Origin: Shimazuella alba
GTDB taxonomy: Bacteria; Bacillota; Bacilli; Thermoactinomycetales; Thermoactinomycetaceae
NCBI RefSeq assembly: GCF_009831235.1
Contig: NZ_WUUL01000007.1
Coordinates: 1 to 64,000 of the forward strand
Length of the DNA stretch: 64,000 nucleotides
Reading direction: 5' to 3'
In this document: one piece after another, positions 7,991 to 16,985 of the stretch
How positions within the stretch are numbered: the stretch's first letter is position 1
Layout of the letters: each line of letters opens with the position of its first letter
Position numbers and translations under genes: made by a program
The notes under the pieces: model-generated
What the model was told of the DNA's origin: nothing
Databases searched by the model: none
Seen by the model: the letters and a program-made list of their open reading frames with translations, nothing else

Positions 7991-8935
7991 CTAGTGATGA
8001 TGGTTATGAGAATGGGAATCTGTTGATTTATTTTCTGGTTTCTTTTCTTCTTTTGTTTCTTCTGTTGTTCCATGATGATGCGGGGTCGTTGGTTCTAAGA
8101 TCGGTTTTCCGTTCTCATCCAATTTGTTCACATCCACATCTGGGTATGAGGAGTAAGTTTGTTCTTTAACTAGACCAGGTTTTAACAACTCTTTAAACAT
8201 CGCTTCCGTCTGTTTTGGTGCTGTTTTCTTCACATTTGCCACCCAAGCATCAAAATCAGACTGAGTTACGGAATGAACATTAAACTGCATATGAGTAAAA
8301 TCTTTTCCTGAGAAGTTCGCACTTCTACCGATATATGTTCCAGGATTATCTGCTTCCAGCCACAAATACATCGTCATACCAGGCATGGTATACTCTTGTC
8401 CTCCTAGCTCTGGAACCCAAAATGAGTTCATTGGACCCACTGCATTTAGCTCAAAGCGAACTGGAACATTTGCAGGTATTTTCACATAGTTGACTGTTTC
8501 AATACCTTGCTCTGGATATTTAAATATCCATTTCCAGTCAGCTGATGTTACTTGTATTGTGATTGGTTTTTGATTAGGACTAGGTGATTTTTCAAGCTTA
8601 AACGTTGATTTTACAGTAGGAATGGCGAGTGCAATGATGATGACAACAGGAATAGTTGTCCATATAACCTCTAACCATTTGTTTTCTTTTTCTTCCGGTT
8701 CTACATATTCTTCATCAGTCGACTTTGCTCGGTATTTCACAAGCATATACACAAAAAGTACAATAACTGCAACAAACACGATCGACATTAAGATAATAGA
8801 CCACATAATTAAATCATATTGTTCTTTTGCTACCGGTCCTTGTGGATTTAATACGCCTGTTTTCAACGACGAACATCCAGATAGCAATAAGGCCATAGTG
8901 AAAAAAATCGCTACATATCCTGTTTTTAATCGCAT
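7991..8935 (-). CDS. qoxA: Quinol oxidase subunit II, lipoprotein
   Basis: 314 residues with a lipoprotein signal (MALLLSGCSS, lipobox LSGC), two membrane helices around residues 45-70 and 85-110, and an extracellular cupredoxin domain with QVTSADWKWIFKYP and FSGKDFTHMQFNV. The Cys/His ligands of the CuA centre are missing, which separates quinol oxidases from cytochrome c oxidases. The C-terminal tail (about residues 270-314) is unusually His- and Glu-rich and ends SHSHNHHH, which could bind metal. It is the first gene of the operon, with AGGGAG/GGTGA ahead of the ATG and a 450-base upstream region for the promoter. Confidence 0.93.
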   Translation of the reverse strand: MRLKTGYVAIFFTMALLLSGCSSLKTGVLNPQGPVAKEQYDLIMWSIILMSIVFVAVIVLFVYMLVKYRAKSTDEEYVEPEEKENKWLEVIWTTIPVVIIIALAIPTVKSTFKLEKSPSPNQKPITIQVTSADWKWIFKYPEQGIETVNYVKIPANVPVRFELNAVGPMNSFWVPELGGQEYTMPGMTMYLWLEADNPGTYIGRSANFSGKDFTHMQFNVHSVTQSDFDAWVANVKKTAPKQTEAMFKELLKPGLVKEQTYSSYPDVDVNKLDENGKPILEPTTPHHHGTTEETKEEKKPENKSTDSHSHNHHH

Positions 8936-9385
8936 TTTTGGTCACCTACTCCCTCTACCAAATACTTTTGACCATAATTTTTACTAAGTTAGACATACAA
9001 CCTTCACTAATGAATTATAGAACCATTTCCTTTTTAAAGTCGGACAGACAGTGACAAGTTTGTGAATAAATGCACTTAAATTATTACCAATAAAAAAAGA
9101 TCACATCGCTGTAATCCCTTACATCACCTCGATTATTCACTTTTTCACGTTAAACGAGGGAAGGATGAATGTATGTCCGTAACGTTTACATACTTTTTTC
9201 AGTCATCTCTTGTGGAAAAACTGAAAATTTATTTGGTTTAAATCAATAATCACCCTAAAAACTAGGACAAGAGAGACATTTTTCAATACCATTCATAATT
9301 ATTACTGAAAATCCAATATTTGATAAAAAGAAAACATCCTATCATAATAGATATACAAACCTTATCGATAGAAAGAGGGAAATAA
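8936..9385. other. Divergent intergenic region between qoxA and the TPR regulator
   Basis: An AT-rich region that must hold both promoters. A GTGAATAAATGCAC stretch near 9055 resembles half of a Rex-type site but is not a full match. TTTACATAC-like and TATAAT-like hexamers occur, but none can be assigned with confidence. No gene was seen. Confidence 0.4.
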
Positions 9386-10726
9386 ATGAACTTTGCAAAT
9401 GACCTCCCCCTGCTAGCATATCTCGCTAGAAAAATCAGATTGGACCGTGGACTTTCTTTGGAGAACTTAAAAAATGAAAATATCTCCGTTGGCACCATTT
9501 CCAACATCGAAAATATGGAAGGAAATCCTTCTAAAAGTAAAGTGCTGTATCTATTTCAAAGTTTGAATATTAATGAGGAAGAACTTGAGGAGATAAAACA
9601 GAAAGAATTACTAGAGATAGAAACATTACGAAGGAAATTGGAATGTGTAGAGGATTTAATTAATGATGAGGAGTTAGAGCAAGCGAAAAAGCTCCTTGCT
9701 CAATACGCGCCAAAGGAACATCACGCTCTTTATCCCTATTTTCGTTATTTACAAGGGCTTTGTTATTTTGAACTTCGAGAGTGGAAAAAATCACAAAAAA
9801 TATGGGAAGAGACACTTGTTCTTTGTAAAAAACAAGCCTTTGTTGCCAAACATGATTTGCTTGCCAAATGTTTTAACCGCCTAAGTACATGTTGGTATGC
9901 ACAAAACGATCTAGCAAAGGCGCTCTATTATGTTGAGGAAGGATTAAAACAGTACAAAACAAAAAAACAGGACGAAATCAAATACGCCCTATTAGTAAAT
10001 AAAGTTTTATATTTGAGAAAATCAGATCGTAGAAAAGAAGCAGTAAAACTAATCAAAGAAGTATGGCCTTTAATTAACCAGATTCAGAGTGTACGAGTAA
10101 AGCTAATCCTGTATAAATCTTACTGTATCCTTCTCCTTGAAAATCAAGAGTTAAATGAAGCATTGTACTATTGTAAGGAGAGCATCGATATTGCACACCG
10201 AAACATTTCACAAAAAGGGTTTCTACTTGATTTTCTTAATATATTGGGCAGCATTTACTTAAAACGAAAAATGTATGAACAAGCTCTGGAGTATTTTTCT
10301 TTAGTTTTTGATATATCCCCAGATAAGAAATTTTCTCGGAGACATGCAGACACTTACACTTATTTAACAAGTTTATATACTGCCCAAAATGATTGGGTAA
10401 ACGCTCAAGAATGTATGAAAAAAGCTCTTTCTTTTGGAAGAGAGATCAAAGATGACTACCGTCTATCCAAAATTCTCATGGTAGCTGGAATTTGCAACAA
10501 AACACAGAAGCAATATGATGAAGCAATTCCTTTGTTTAAAGAAGCTGTTACTCTTTGTAAGGAAAATGAATATCCCAAACGGACATGCAACGCTGTATAT
10601 GAATTAGCAGCATGTTATGATAAAATCGGCAACAGAAAAGCATTTTCTCAATGGACAGAAGAATTTTATCGGCTACAACGAAAAATTGGTTGGATTATGG
10701 AGGAAGAATTCTATGTCATATTTTAG
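9386..10726 (+). CDS. HTH-TPR transcriptional regulator (Rgg/PlcR/NprR-like)
   Basis: 446 residues. The N-terminal part, about residues 10-65, is an HTH of the Xre type (YLARKIRLDRGLSLENLK, then VGTISNIENMEGNPS). The rest is a row of TPR units, for example FRYLQGLCYFELREWKKSQK, LSTCWYAQNDLAKALYYVEE, NILGSIYLKRKMYEQALEYF and KQYDEAIPLFKEAVTLCKEN. This is the architecture of RRNPP peptide-sensing regulators of Bacillota, in which the TPR pocket binds a short processed peptide. The start is supported by AAAGAGGG 6 nt ahead. A 24-codon peptide gene overlaps its 3' end, as in known regulator/peptide pairs. Target genes are not obvious; an acyl-CoA synthetase lies downstream on the other strand. 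Confidence 0.85.
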   Translation: MNFANDLPLLAYLARKIRLDRGLSLENLKNENISVGTISNIENMEGNPSKSKVLYLFQSLNINEEELEEIKQKELLEIETLRRKLECVEDLINDEELEQAKKLLAQYAPKEHHALYPYFRYLQGLCYFELREWKKSQKIWEETLVLCKKQAFVAKHDLLAKCFNRLSTCWYAQNDLAKALYYVEEGLKQYKTKKQDEIKYALLVNKVLYLRKSDRRKEAVKLIKEVWPLINQIQSVRVKLILYKSYCILLLENQELNEALYYCKESIDIAHRNISQKGFLLDFLNILGSIYLKRKMYEQALEYFSLVFDISPDKKFSRRHADTYTYLTSLYTAQNDWVNAQECMKKALSFGREIKDDYRLSKILMVAGICNKTQKQYDEAIPLFKEAVTLCKENEYPKRTCNAVYELAACYDKIGNRKAFSQWTEEFYRLQRKIGWIMEEEFYVIF

Positions 10727-10787
10727 AAAATCATCACTAATACAATCAGTTAACTATATGGGTGAAGATGAAGAAACCGGGCATTGA
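10713..10787 (+). CDS. Candidate signalling peptide (24 aa) paired with the TPR regulator
   Basis: An ATG at 10713, with GGAGGAAG about 5 nt upstream inside the regulator's last codons, opens a 24-codon frame in a different phase and ends with TGA at 10785. The product is MSYFRKSSLIQSVNY followed by MGEDEETGH. A well-placed ribosome binding site, the 14-nt overlap and the strong terminator directly after the stop all argue that it is translated. It lacks a classical Sec signal peptide, so export would need another route; a cytosolic role or a chance frame cannot be excluded. Function is inferred only from position. Confidence 0.5.
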   Translation: MSYFRKSSLIQSVNYMGEDEETGH

Positions 10788-10796
10788 ATAGAGGAA

Positions 10797-10840
10797 CAAC
10801 CCACTACCTGCTTTGGGATACAGGTTGTGGGTTGCTTTTT
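10797..10840 (+). terminator. Terminator of the regulator/peptide operon
   Basis: CAACCCACTACCTG (10797-10810) pairs with CAGGTTGTGGGTTG (10821-10834), followed by CTTTTT. It is a typical intrinsic terminator lying directly behind the peptide gene. Confidence 0.85.
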
Positions 10841-10884
10841 ATATATCAAGCGCTTTCATTATTCTCCATATATCATTCCAAAAT

Positions 10885-12414
10885 CTATTCCATACTTCCA
10901 CTATCTGCATGCTGCATGTTGGCAAATTGTTTTCGTAACTCATCCTTCACTATTTTACCAAGGGAATTACGAGGCAGTTGATCCACCATGTATAGATGTT
11001 TTTCACACTTATAAGAAACGAGTTCTTCCTTATATTTTTGCATGATATCTGCTTTATTTATGACCGATTGTGGATATTTTGCAATAAATACAGCTGGAAC
11101 CTGTCCATAAACATCATCTGGAACACCAATGACTGCTACCTCTTTGACTCCTTCCATCTGATAAAAAATAGACTCCAGTTCTGTCGGATAAATATGCTCG
11201 CCATCACTAATAATGAGATCCTTATAACGATCCACGATAAGCAGATATCCATCTTGATCCATTTTTCCTAAATCTTCGGTATGAAGCCATCCATCTCGTA
11301 ATGTTTTTTGTGTGGCCTCTGGCTGATTCCAATATTCCTTGAACACCAGCGGTCCTCGTATGACAACCTCTCCAACTTGTCCAACAGGAAGCTCTTCACC
11401 TGTTTCGATATCTACTACTTTCCACTCCATGTGTAATACCGGTTTTCCAACTGTATGGCTTTTTTCGATACCCATTCTAGGAGTCCAAAAACTGAGTGCC
11501 CCTGTCGTTTCTGTACATCCATAAACTTGACAGATCTCAATACCATAGGATGTGTATTGCTCAATGAGCTGCCTTGGAACTGCGTCTGCACCACAAATGA
11601 TATAGCGCAAGGAGTCAATATTCATTTGCATCCAACTAGGATCTTGGACAATTAAACGTAATATAGAAGGAATCGCCATAAATTGTGTAATCCGTTCATC
11701 TTGAATAAGCTGCCAAGTGTATCTCGGATGAAACACAGGTAAAAAGATATTTGTTCCCCCTTTTAAAAGATTGACAAAACTAATGAGTGTGCCACTGATA
11801 TGGAACATGGGAGTAACGATTAGCGTGCGGTCCCCAGTCCGCCAATCTAGGTGATGCGAATCAGATACAATGGCGGTATACAGGTTGTGATGAGTAATGA
11901 CAACTCCCTTTGATTTTCCTGTTGTTCCAGATGTGTAGATAATCAAAAACGGATTGTCCCCTCCCTCTGCCATTGCTGGATCTTCAACCGATTCCTCCGA
12001 AAATATCGAAAAGAAATCGGTTTGTGGAATGGATACAAAATGCTCTAAGGTTTCTATATCTTGAAGGTAATTTGTTACTTCTGTAAAAGCCTCTGCATAA
12101 AACAAGATTTTTGCTGTTCCATCGTTTAATCGATAACGCAACTCTTCCACAGCTAAACCACAGTTTAAAGGAAGGACAATCGCGCCTATTTTCGCTGCTG
12201 CTATATAGATAGCAAATGCAGGAACACTATTTTGGCTGAGCACAGCTATACGATCACCTGATCGAATATTCTTCTTTTGAAGCCAATGAGTTATTTGATT
12301 TACATATTGATTTAGTTGGGATTGCGTAAAACGGTACTTATCATCCACTGCCACTTCTTCATGTGGATAAGTAGAAGCACGATATTGTAATAAACTGCCT
12401 AAATTGATATTCAT
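10885..12414 (-). CDS. AMP-dependent acyl-CoA synthetase / ligase
   Basis: A 509-residue member of the ANL superfamily (adenylation, then thioesterification of a carboxylic acid with CoA). The P-loop-like A3 motif is IIYTSGTTGKSKGVVITHHN (about residues 155-175). The aromatic/ATP motif is YGCTETTGALSFW, the hinge motif is DGWLHTEDLGKMDQDGYLLI, and the C-terminal catalytic Lys is in LPRNSLGKIVKDELR. Substrate choice (fatty, aryl or other acid) cannot be told from sequence. It stands alone: its tail meets the regulator/peptide operon convergently and a 500-base leader region lies upstream. GGAGGAAAG precedes the ATG. Confidence 0.9.
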   Translation of the reverse strand: MNINLGSLLQYRASTYPHEEVAVDDKYRFTQSQLNQYVNQITHWLQKKNIRSGDRIAVLSQNSVPAFAIYIAAAKIGAIVLPLNCGLAVEELRYRLNDGTAKILFYAEAFTEVTNYLQDIETLEHFVSIPQTDFFSIFSEESVEDPAMAEGGDNPFLIIYTSGTTGKSKGVVITHHNLYTAIVSDSHHLDWRTGDRTLIVTPMFHISGTLISFVNLLKGGTNIFLPVFHPRYTWQLIQDERITQFMAIPSILRLIVQDPSWMQMNIDSLRYIICGADAVPRQLIEQYTSYGIEICQVYGCTETTGALSFWTPRMGIEKSHTVGKPVLHMEWKVVDIETGEELPVGQVGEVVIRGPLVFKEYWNQPEATQKTLRDGWLHTEDLGKMDQDGYLLIVDRYKDLIISDGEHIYPTELESIFYQMEGVKEVAVIGVPDDVYGQVPAVFIAKYPQSVINKADIMQKYKEELVSYKCEKHLYMVDQLPRNSLGKIVKDELRKQFANMQHADSGSME

Positions 12415-12762
12415 TACTTTCCTCCTTAGACTATGAATTTATCATTATGGCTATGTATAAATGTTTGATTAGTCTTAATGGCAGACTAATATTAATTATT
12501 ACTATATCATGGGAAATTCGCATTGGATTTATTTTTTTAAAAAAATCTTTTGCTATTATAAAAAACATAAAAAAATAATATGACTAGGCTTTATTTCTAG
12601 CTTTTTATCATGAACAAGAATTTGTGACATTCCAAAATTCAATATAATAATTACAAATATTTGATAATATTACCCATATTATTTCCGTTAGATACCTAGA
12701 AAAAAGAGCAATTCCAGCTATTATTTTGGCAATCATAATGAACAACTTCCCTCTCTTTATGT
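12415..12762. other. AT-rich intergenic region between the acyl-CoA synthetase and erm leader
   Basis: Very AT-rich, with runs of A and T. It should hold the promoter of the acyl-CoA synthetase (minus strand) and the -35 region of the erm leader. No gene or repeat was recognised. Confidence 0.4.
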
Positions 12763-12768
12763 TATAAT
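12763..12768 (+). promoter_or_regulatory. -10 box of the erm leader transcript
   Basis: A perfect TATAAT 41 nt ahead of the leader peptide start. No good TTGACA is found 16-18 nt upstream, so the -35 box is weak. Confidence 0.55.
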
Positions 12769-12808
12769 CCTATCGTATTTATTTTCTGAATGGAGGGTTG
12801 GAAACACG

Positions 12809-12850
12809 ATGTGTATGGGCGTATATTTTTCCATTCGTTTGCGTAAGTAA
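12809..12850 (+). CDS. Erm leader peptide (13 aa)
   Basis: ATG 12809 follows GGAGGG (12792-12797) and encodes MCMGVYFSIRLRK then TAA. The RLR sequence is the +x+ type motif at which macrolide-bound ribosomes stall, as in the ErmDL leader (MRLR). Its codons overlap the left arm of the stem that hides the erm ribosome binding site, so a stalled ribosome would free that site. This is the classical translational attenuation layout for inducible 23S rRNA methyltransferases. The identification rests on the leader, the stem and the erm gene together. Confidence 0.85.
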   Translation: MCMGVYFSIRLRK

Positions 12851-12933
12851 GAGGTGCAGATATTAGCTCAGTTTTTTAATGGTAAATAACTGAGTTTATT
12901 AACTGTACCTTTTTCATTCAAAACGAATGGAAA
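12828..12933 (+). promoter_or_regulatory. erm translational attenuator
   Basis: TTTCCATTCGTTT (12828-12840, inside the leader peptide gene) is the perfect 13-bp complement of AAACGAATGGAAA (12921-12933), which runs into the erm ribosome binding site. Between them CTCAGTT (12867-12873) and AACTGAG (12888-12894) form an internal hairpin. In the resting state the site is buried; a ribosome stalled on the RLR codons would open the outer stem. Confidence 0.85.
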
Positions 12934-12944
12934 GAGGTTTTTTT

Positions 12945-13757
12945 ATGCCCAAAAATAGAAAACAAATCCGTTCAAAATCAAATGCTGGACAGCATTTTTT
13001 ACACAATAAACGATTGATTCACCAAATCATTTCCATAGCAAACATCCAGCCGAACGAAACAACGATTGATATCGGGGCTGGTCTTGGAGCATTTTCACTG
13101 CCATTAGCGGAAAAAGCTAATCGTGTGATTGCAGTGGAAAATGATCCACAACTATTTGAAAAACTAAGCACCAAAACAAAAGAAAAAACAAATATTAGCG
13201 TGGTTCATCAAGATTTTCTGCAATTTTCTCTACCGCGCCATCCATATGTTGTGGTAGCAAATATTCCCTATTCGATTACGACGTCTATTCTTCATAAATT
13301 GCTTCACATACCATCAAATTGTCTAGATCGAGCTGTGCTTATCATCGAAAAAGGGCCTGCAAAAAGATTTACCAAAAAGATTCATACAAACCCAAATATC
13401 TTGAAGTGGAGAATGTGCTTTGAATTTAAAATCGGTCAGACGATAGGTCCAGAGAATTTCTCACCACCACCAAGAGTAGATTCCGTCGTTTTCTCAATAA
13501 ACAGAAGGATCAAGCCAATGATACCAGCAGCAGAACATCATCGATTTTGGAGTCTAGCCTCCTATGCATTAAAATATCCAAATCTACCAGTTAGCGAAGC
13601 ACTATTGGGGGTATTTACTTCCCCTCAAATCACTCGTCTACTGAGAACTTTGAAAATAGATAGAAATAGTACTATTTGTTCTATCAATGAACAACAATGG
13701 GCTACTATCTTTCAAACTATGACCCGATATGTGCCATCTTATCGCTGGCCAAAATAA
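12945..13757 (+). CDS. erm: 23S rRNA adenine-N6 methyltransferase (macrolide-lincosamide-streptogramin B resistance)
   Basis: 270 residues from ATG 12945; an earlier in-frame ATG at 12927 lies inside the attenuator stem and is unlikely. The SAM-binding motif I is TTIDIGAGLGAFSLPLA (about residues 40-56), an acidic residue ends the next strand (VIAVENDPQ), and the catalytic NLPY-like motif is VVANIPYSITTSILHKLL. The C-terminal part carries FSPPPRVDSVVF, typical of the KsgA/Erm family. The inducible leader separates Erm from KsgA housekeeping dimethyltransferases, as does the short motif set. It would dimethylate A2058 and block macrolides. It is followed by a strong terminator and is a single-gene unit; it may be intrinsic to the genus or acquired. 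Confidence 0.9.
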   Translation: MPKNRKQIRSKSNAGQHFLHNKRLIHQIISIANIQPNETTIDIGAGLGAFSLPLAEKANRVIAVENDPQLFEKLSTKTKEKTNISVVHQDFLQFSLPRHPYVVVANIPYSITTSILHKLLHIPSNCLDRAVLIIEKGPAKRFTKKIHTNPNILKWRMCFEFKIGQTIGPENFSPPPRVDSVVFSINRRIKPMIPAAEHHRFWSLASYALKYPNLPVSEALLGVFTSPQITRLLRTLKIDRNSTICSINEQQWATIFQTMTRYVPSYRWPK

Positions 13758-13767
13758 GGCCTTGATC

Positions 13768-13809
13768 CATAAGAAAAGAGGTGTTTCTCCGACACCTCTT
13801 TTTCTTATG
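13768..13809 (+). terminator. Terminator of erm
   Basis: CATAAGAAAAGAGGTGT pairs with ACACCTCTTTTTCTTATG around a 7-nt loop, 11 nt after the erm stop. Confidence 0.85.
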
Positions 13810-13912
13810 TAGTTTTTATTCTTTGTAGACAACATATCACTATCCTATTTATTCAATATCTTCTTTGCTATAATCAAAATTAGAAGATAAACAACCACGT
13901 TTGTGAGGAAGT

Positions 13913-14344
13913 ATGGCACTCCAATCTGGTCGTCCGTTCTGGTGGGTCAACGACTATTACAATGATCATCCGAAGGACTCTTATAGCTTTCAGCGGTCGT
14001 TGCGATTTTCTCAGATGATGTTTGACGGTCTAACGTCAGAACAGACCCCTTCACTCCAAGGTGAAGCAGATTTCATCGCTCGTTGCCAGAAGCTGCTTGA
14101 ATCCGTCAAGGATGGCAATGTCCAGGTTGCTCGTCTCCGCCTCAGGGCTCTTCGCAATCACTTCGACGCGGATGTCATCCTCAAATGCGAACTGGACAAC
14201 CGCTCTTCGCGTGTGCAATCTACTGATGAAGAGAAGCAGTTGGCTGAAGCGGTCTTTCAGGAGAGTGATACATCTGTGGATCGTGCTCATCTCTTGGGCT
14301 CTGCCCAGTACTTCGAACGTCGAGCCATGGAACTTTCAAACTAA
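13913..14344 (+). CDS. Orphan cassette gene, unknown protein (143 aa)
   Basis: ATG 13913 follows GAGGAAG, and a TATAAT box sits at 13869-13874. The product starts MALQSGRPFWWVNDYYNDHP and is mostly helical and charged (FIARCQKLLESVKDGNVQVA, RLRLRALRNHFDADVI). No signal peptide or membrane segment is present. Codons ending in G or C (CTC, GTC, CGC, GAC) are much commoner than in erm or the acyl-CoA synthetase beside it, which suggests transfer from a higher-GC source. A 12-bp GC-rich stem-loop follows. It belongs to the set of scattered single-gene cassettes of this window. I do not recognise the family. Confidence 0.75.
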   Translation: MALQSGRPFWWVNDYYNDHPKDSYSFQRSLRFSQMMFDGLTSEQTPSLQGEADFIARCQKLLESVKDGNVQVARLRLRALRNHFDADVILKCELDNRSSRVQSTDEEKQLAEAVFQESDTSVDRAHLLGSAQYFERRAMELSN

Positions 14345-14362
14345 ACCGTGAGGTTTGGTTAA

Positions 14363-14399
14363 GCAGGACGATTTTCTCCATAAGAGTAAATCGTCCTGC
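14363..14399 (+). terminator. Stem-loop ending the cassette at 13.9 kb
   Basis: GCAGGACGATTT pairs perfectly with AAATCGTCCTGC around a 13-nt loop. It is followed by CGTCGTTT rather than a T run. Confidence 0.75.
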
Positions 14400-14466
14400 C
14401 GTCGTTTAAGCCACATTTCATTTAATAGAGATTCGTTTTTCTTATGTGGTATTTATTGATTCATAA

Positions 14467-15895
14467 CTAATTAATAATTCCTGTATTGATAATTTTCACA
14501 TGAACACTAGGTTCAAATTTAATTTTTTGATAATGACTTCCCCAATTTTTCTTGAACATATCCCACATCTGTGGATAGTAAGCAATTAATTTCCTACCTA
14601 TTCCGAACCCATCACACTATGCCATTTGCATCTTTTTTATGGTTTGATCAGCTAGATGAGTCATTTCAAGCGACATTCTCCTATCCAGTTTTTCTAACAC
14701 GTTATCGTTCTTCAAATTGTCGCTGGGATACTCTGCTATATCCACGCGCCAATCGACATGATATTTGACTCGAACTTGCTTGTTAGATTCCACCATTATT
14801 TGCATTTTTGGTTTTGATTTTGTAATGTCAAATGTTAAATATTTATAGCCACTTTCCTTTTTTGAGGAATCCATATTTAGAGTAATTCTAGCAATTTTCT
14901 TTTCTTCACCCTTTAAAAGGGAATACATCATGGAATCACGAGGATTTAATATACTCCAGTAAAACGATGATCATGAAACATTGCCACTTTTGAAGCTTCT
15001 ATACGATATCCTTTTTGGATATATAAGGTAATAAAAAATCTTCCCCTAGATCTAACATCACTGGGCAGATCGACTGGATATCTGCTTTCGTCACAAAAGT
15101 ACTCTGTTTTGAACTGGTTATTAGATTTGCTATTTCTTCTGAAATCTGTACATTACCTATTTTTTTCTTGAATAATAATTGACTGACTTTTCCTTTTGCT
15201 ATGGAAATTTTTGCATTTAAAGCACTCTTAGGATCACGATAAAAAACATCTATTATATCTTGCTTAGCCCTTTCTTCTCCAATGAATAATACACGATTTT
15301 TATAGGCACGCATAAAATTAGCCAATTTACTATCCACTTTATCTCTCGCTTCTCTGAGGGTGCTGCCAATACTATATAACACATCATCGCTACCCTCTGA
15401 TTGTTCTCCCCTAGGTTGATCATGAATGACAAAAGAACCTAATAACTTCCCGCAACTAAAGAAAGTAATCTGGCATTTTTTAATAAATCTTGATCCCAAC
15501 AGCCTGAAAAAATAAGGAGAGTACAAAAACTGATGATGATACAACAAATTCTTTTCATATTGTTTTCTCCCTTTTTTCATGAAAAAAGCAACTGATAACA
15601 GGATAATGGGCAGCACTACAATCATAGTTGCAAAACTTACCGTAATAAGAGCATCATAAAATACGATAATGGATGGATTTTTGGGACTAATTGAAATAAA
15701 GAATAGGATAACAGCAAACATAAAATAGCGATCTTGTATGTTCTCCTTTATGAAAGATATGCCCCAGTCCAGTAACTCCTAGATATAGATAGGAGCACAT
15801 TGAAGTAAATACCATGACAACCCATAAGGATAAAAAAAGTAAATCGAAACCGCGCCTTTGTCTCTTCTGGGAGCTTATCGCCATGTTCTTAAAGT
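14467..15895 (-). pseudogene. Spore germinant receptor genes gerKB (3' part) and gerKC, decayed
   Basis: Reading the minus strand, three frames together give the end of a GerAB/KB permease and then a GerAC/KC lipoprotein. First comes LPEETKARFRFD and LLFLSLWVVMVFTSMCSYLY, with membrane segments through about 15560. The GerC middle domain follows (SPYFFRLLG, then DVFYRDPKSALNAKISIAKG and DLGEDFLLPYISKKDI). The GerC C-terminal domain is VKYHVDWRVDIAEY ... TIKKMQ, continuing in a shifted frame as AYYPQMWDMFKKNWG and KIINTGIIN. At least three frameshifts and an internal deletion fuse the KB and KC parts. These proteins sit in the inner spore membrane and sense germinants. The remnant shows that the lineage forms spores; this receptor is lost. 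Confidence 0.8.
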
Positions 15896-16754
15896 AATTT
15901 CAACATCTGAGGACGTTTTTTTATTTCACTGACTTTCTGATTTTGCTTTGGTGTTTGCAATGATCCTCCCTCAAATCTGGCTATTGTTTGGGCCCAAATC
16001 CAAGAAGTAGAGAAAATTCATGCTCAGATAACTGATACTTATTTCGGATGGCTTTTATTTCATCTGTAAAGATGGCCATTTGTAGATACATGATTACTTT
16101 CTCTTTCATAAGTTTTCTGTGAAACCTGTGATAAAGAACACGAATATGTGATTATGGAAACGAGTTTTAGTAATCCATATTTAGCTCGATAGGCAGCGAA
16201 TGCGGTATTCTGGTTTTCTTGTTCAATTTCGAAATGAAAAATATCTTCCCCACAAACCGTACATAATACACGTTTGCCTTCTATAAAGAATTTTTCACGT
16301 TTTACCGCATATGGAAAACTTACACATAGCTGGATAGTAGCACGTACTTAAAAAAAGCGGGATTTCAGCCTGTCCAAAAAAAAAAAAGATGGAGAATGGT
16401 GGTTTCAAATACCTGTTCATGCAATGTCAATAGCGGACGCTAATAGGTCTATCAAGAGTTAATTAACAAATAAAAAAGTGCGTAGAAGTTACGTTCTATG
16501 AGTTTTTTATTGTATGATGTCTGTGCTTTGTTTTTGTTTATAGAAATTATATTTAATCTGTTAATTTAATTGGTAACGTAGGGAGCCTTTTGCTGAGTAT
16601 TACGGCAAGATGTTCTTTTTTATATAAAAGTAGATCTCCCTGTCTAGATTAGGGCCTAGTGACAAGGTTCCTACTATAGACCGCAAAGTAGCCATCACGA
16701 TCTCCTAATTCGAAAGATCTTCTTTTATGAGAAATCCATTAGAATCAAAAATAG
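15896..16754. other. Gene-free relic region
   Basis: No open gene. The minus strand around 16190-16330 reads as a broken Cys-containing fragment (VKREKFFIEGKRVLC, then TVCGEDIFHFEIEQENQ), apparently part of a decayed gene of unknown family. The rest is AT-rich and shows nothing further. Confidence 0.45.
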
Positions 16755-16985
16755 TTATTCGGATTGGAGGAAACTGAGGAAGCGGAATTGGAGTCCTGAT
16801 GAGTTATTAGAACATTTTGGATTAGTTCCAGTTGAAAAAAACTCATTGGATATAAAACGGGGAAAAGTCGAATAGGTTTATTGTTTTACTGAAATATTTT
16901 CAACAATAAGCTAGATTCCCGATTAGGCAACAAGAAATTCCACCAGTAGTGGTTGCGTTTATTGCAGAGCAATTAGAACTATAAC
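16755..16985 (+). pseudogene. Tn3-family transposase, N-terminal relic (DUF4158)
   Basis: Pieces in two frames read RKRNWSPDELLEHFGLVPVE, then FIVLLKYFQQ and RFPIRQQEIPPVVVAFIAEQ ending LEL. This is the N-terminal DUF4158 region of Tn3-family TnpA proteins (LLKYFQ..RFP...EIPP.VV.YIA.QL). It breaks by frameshift around 16880 and the large catalytic part is absent. A broken serine resolvase 0.9 kb downstream is the second Tn3 component, so the stretch 16.7-18.3 kb is the skeleton of one transposon. Confidence 0.7.

Noticed and set aside
9050-9075. Possible Rex operator ahead of qoxA (TTTGTGAATAAATGCAC)
   Set aside because: Only one half-site fits the TTGTGA-type palindrome; the other half is absent.
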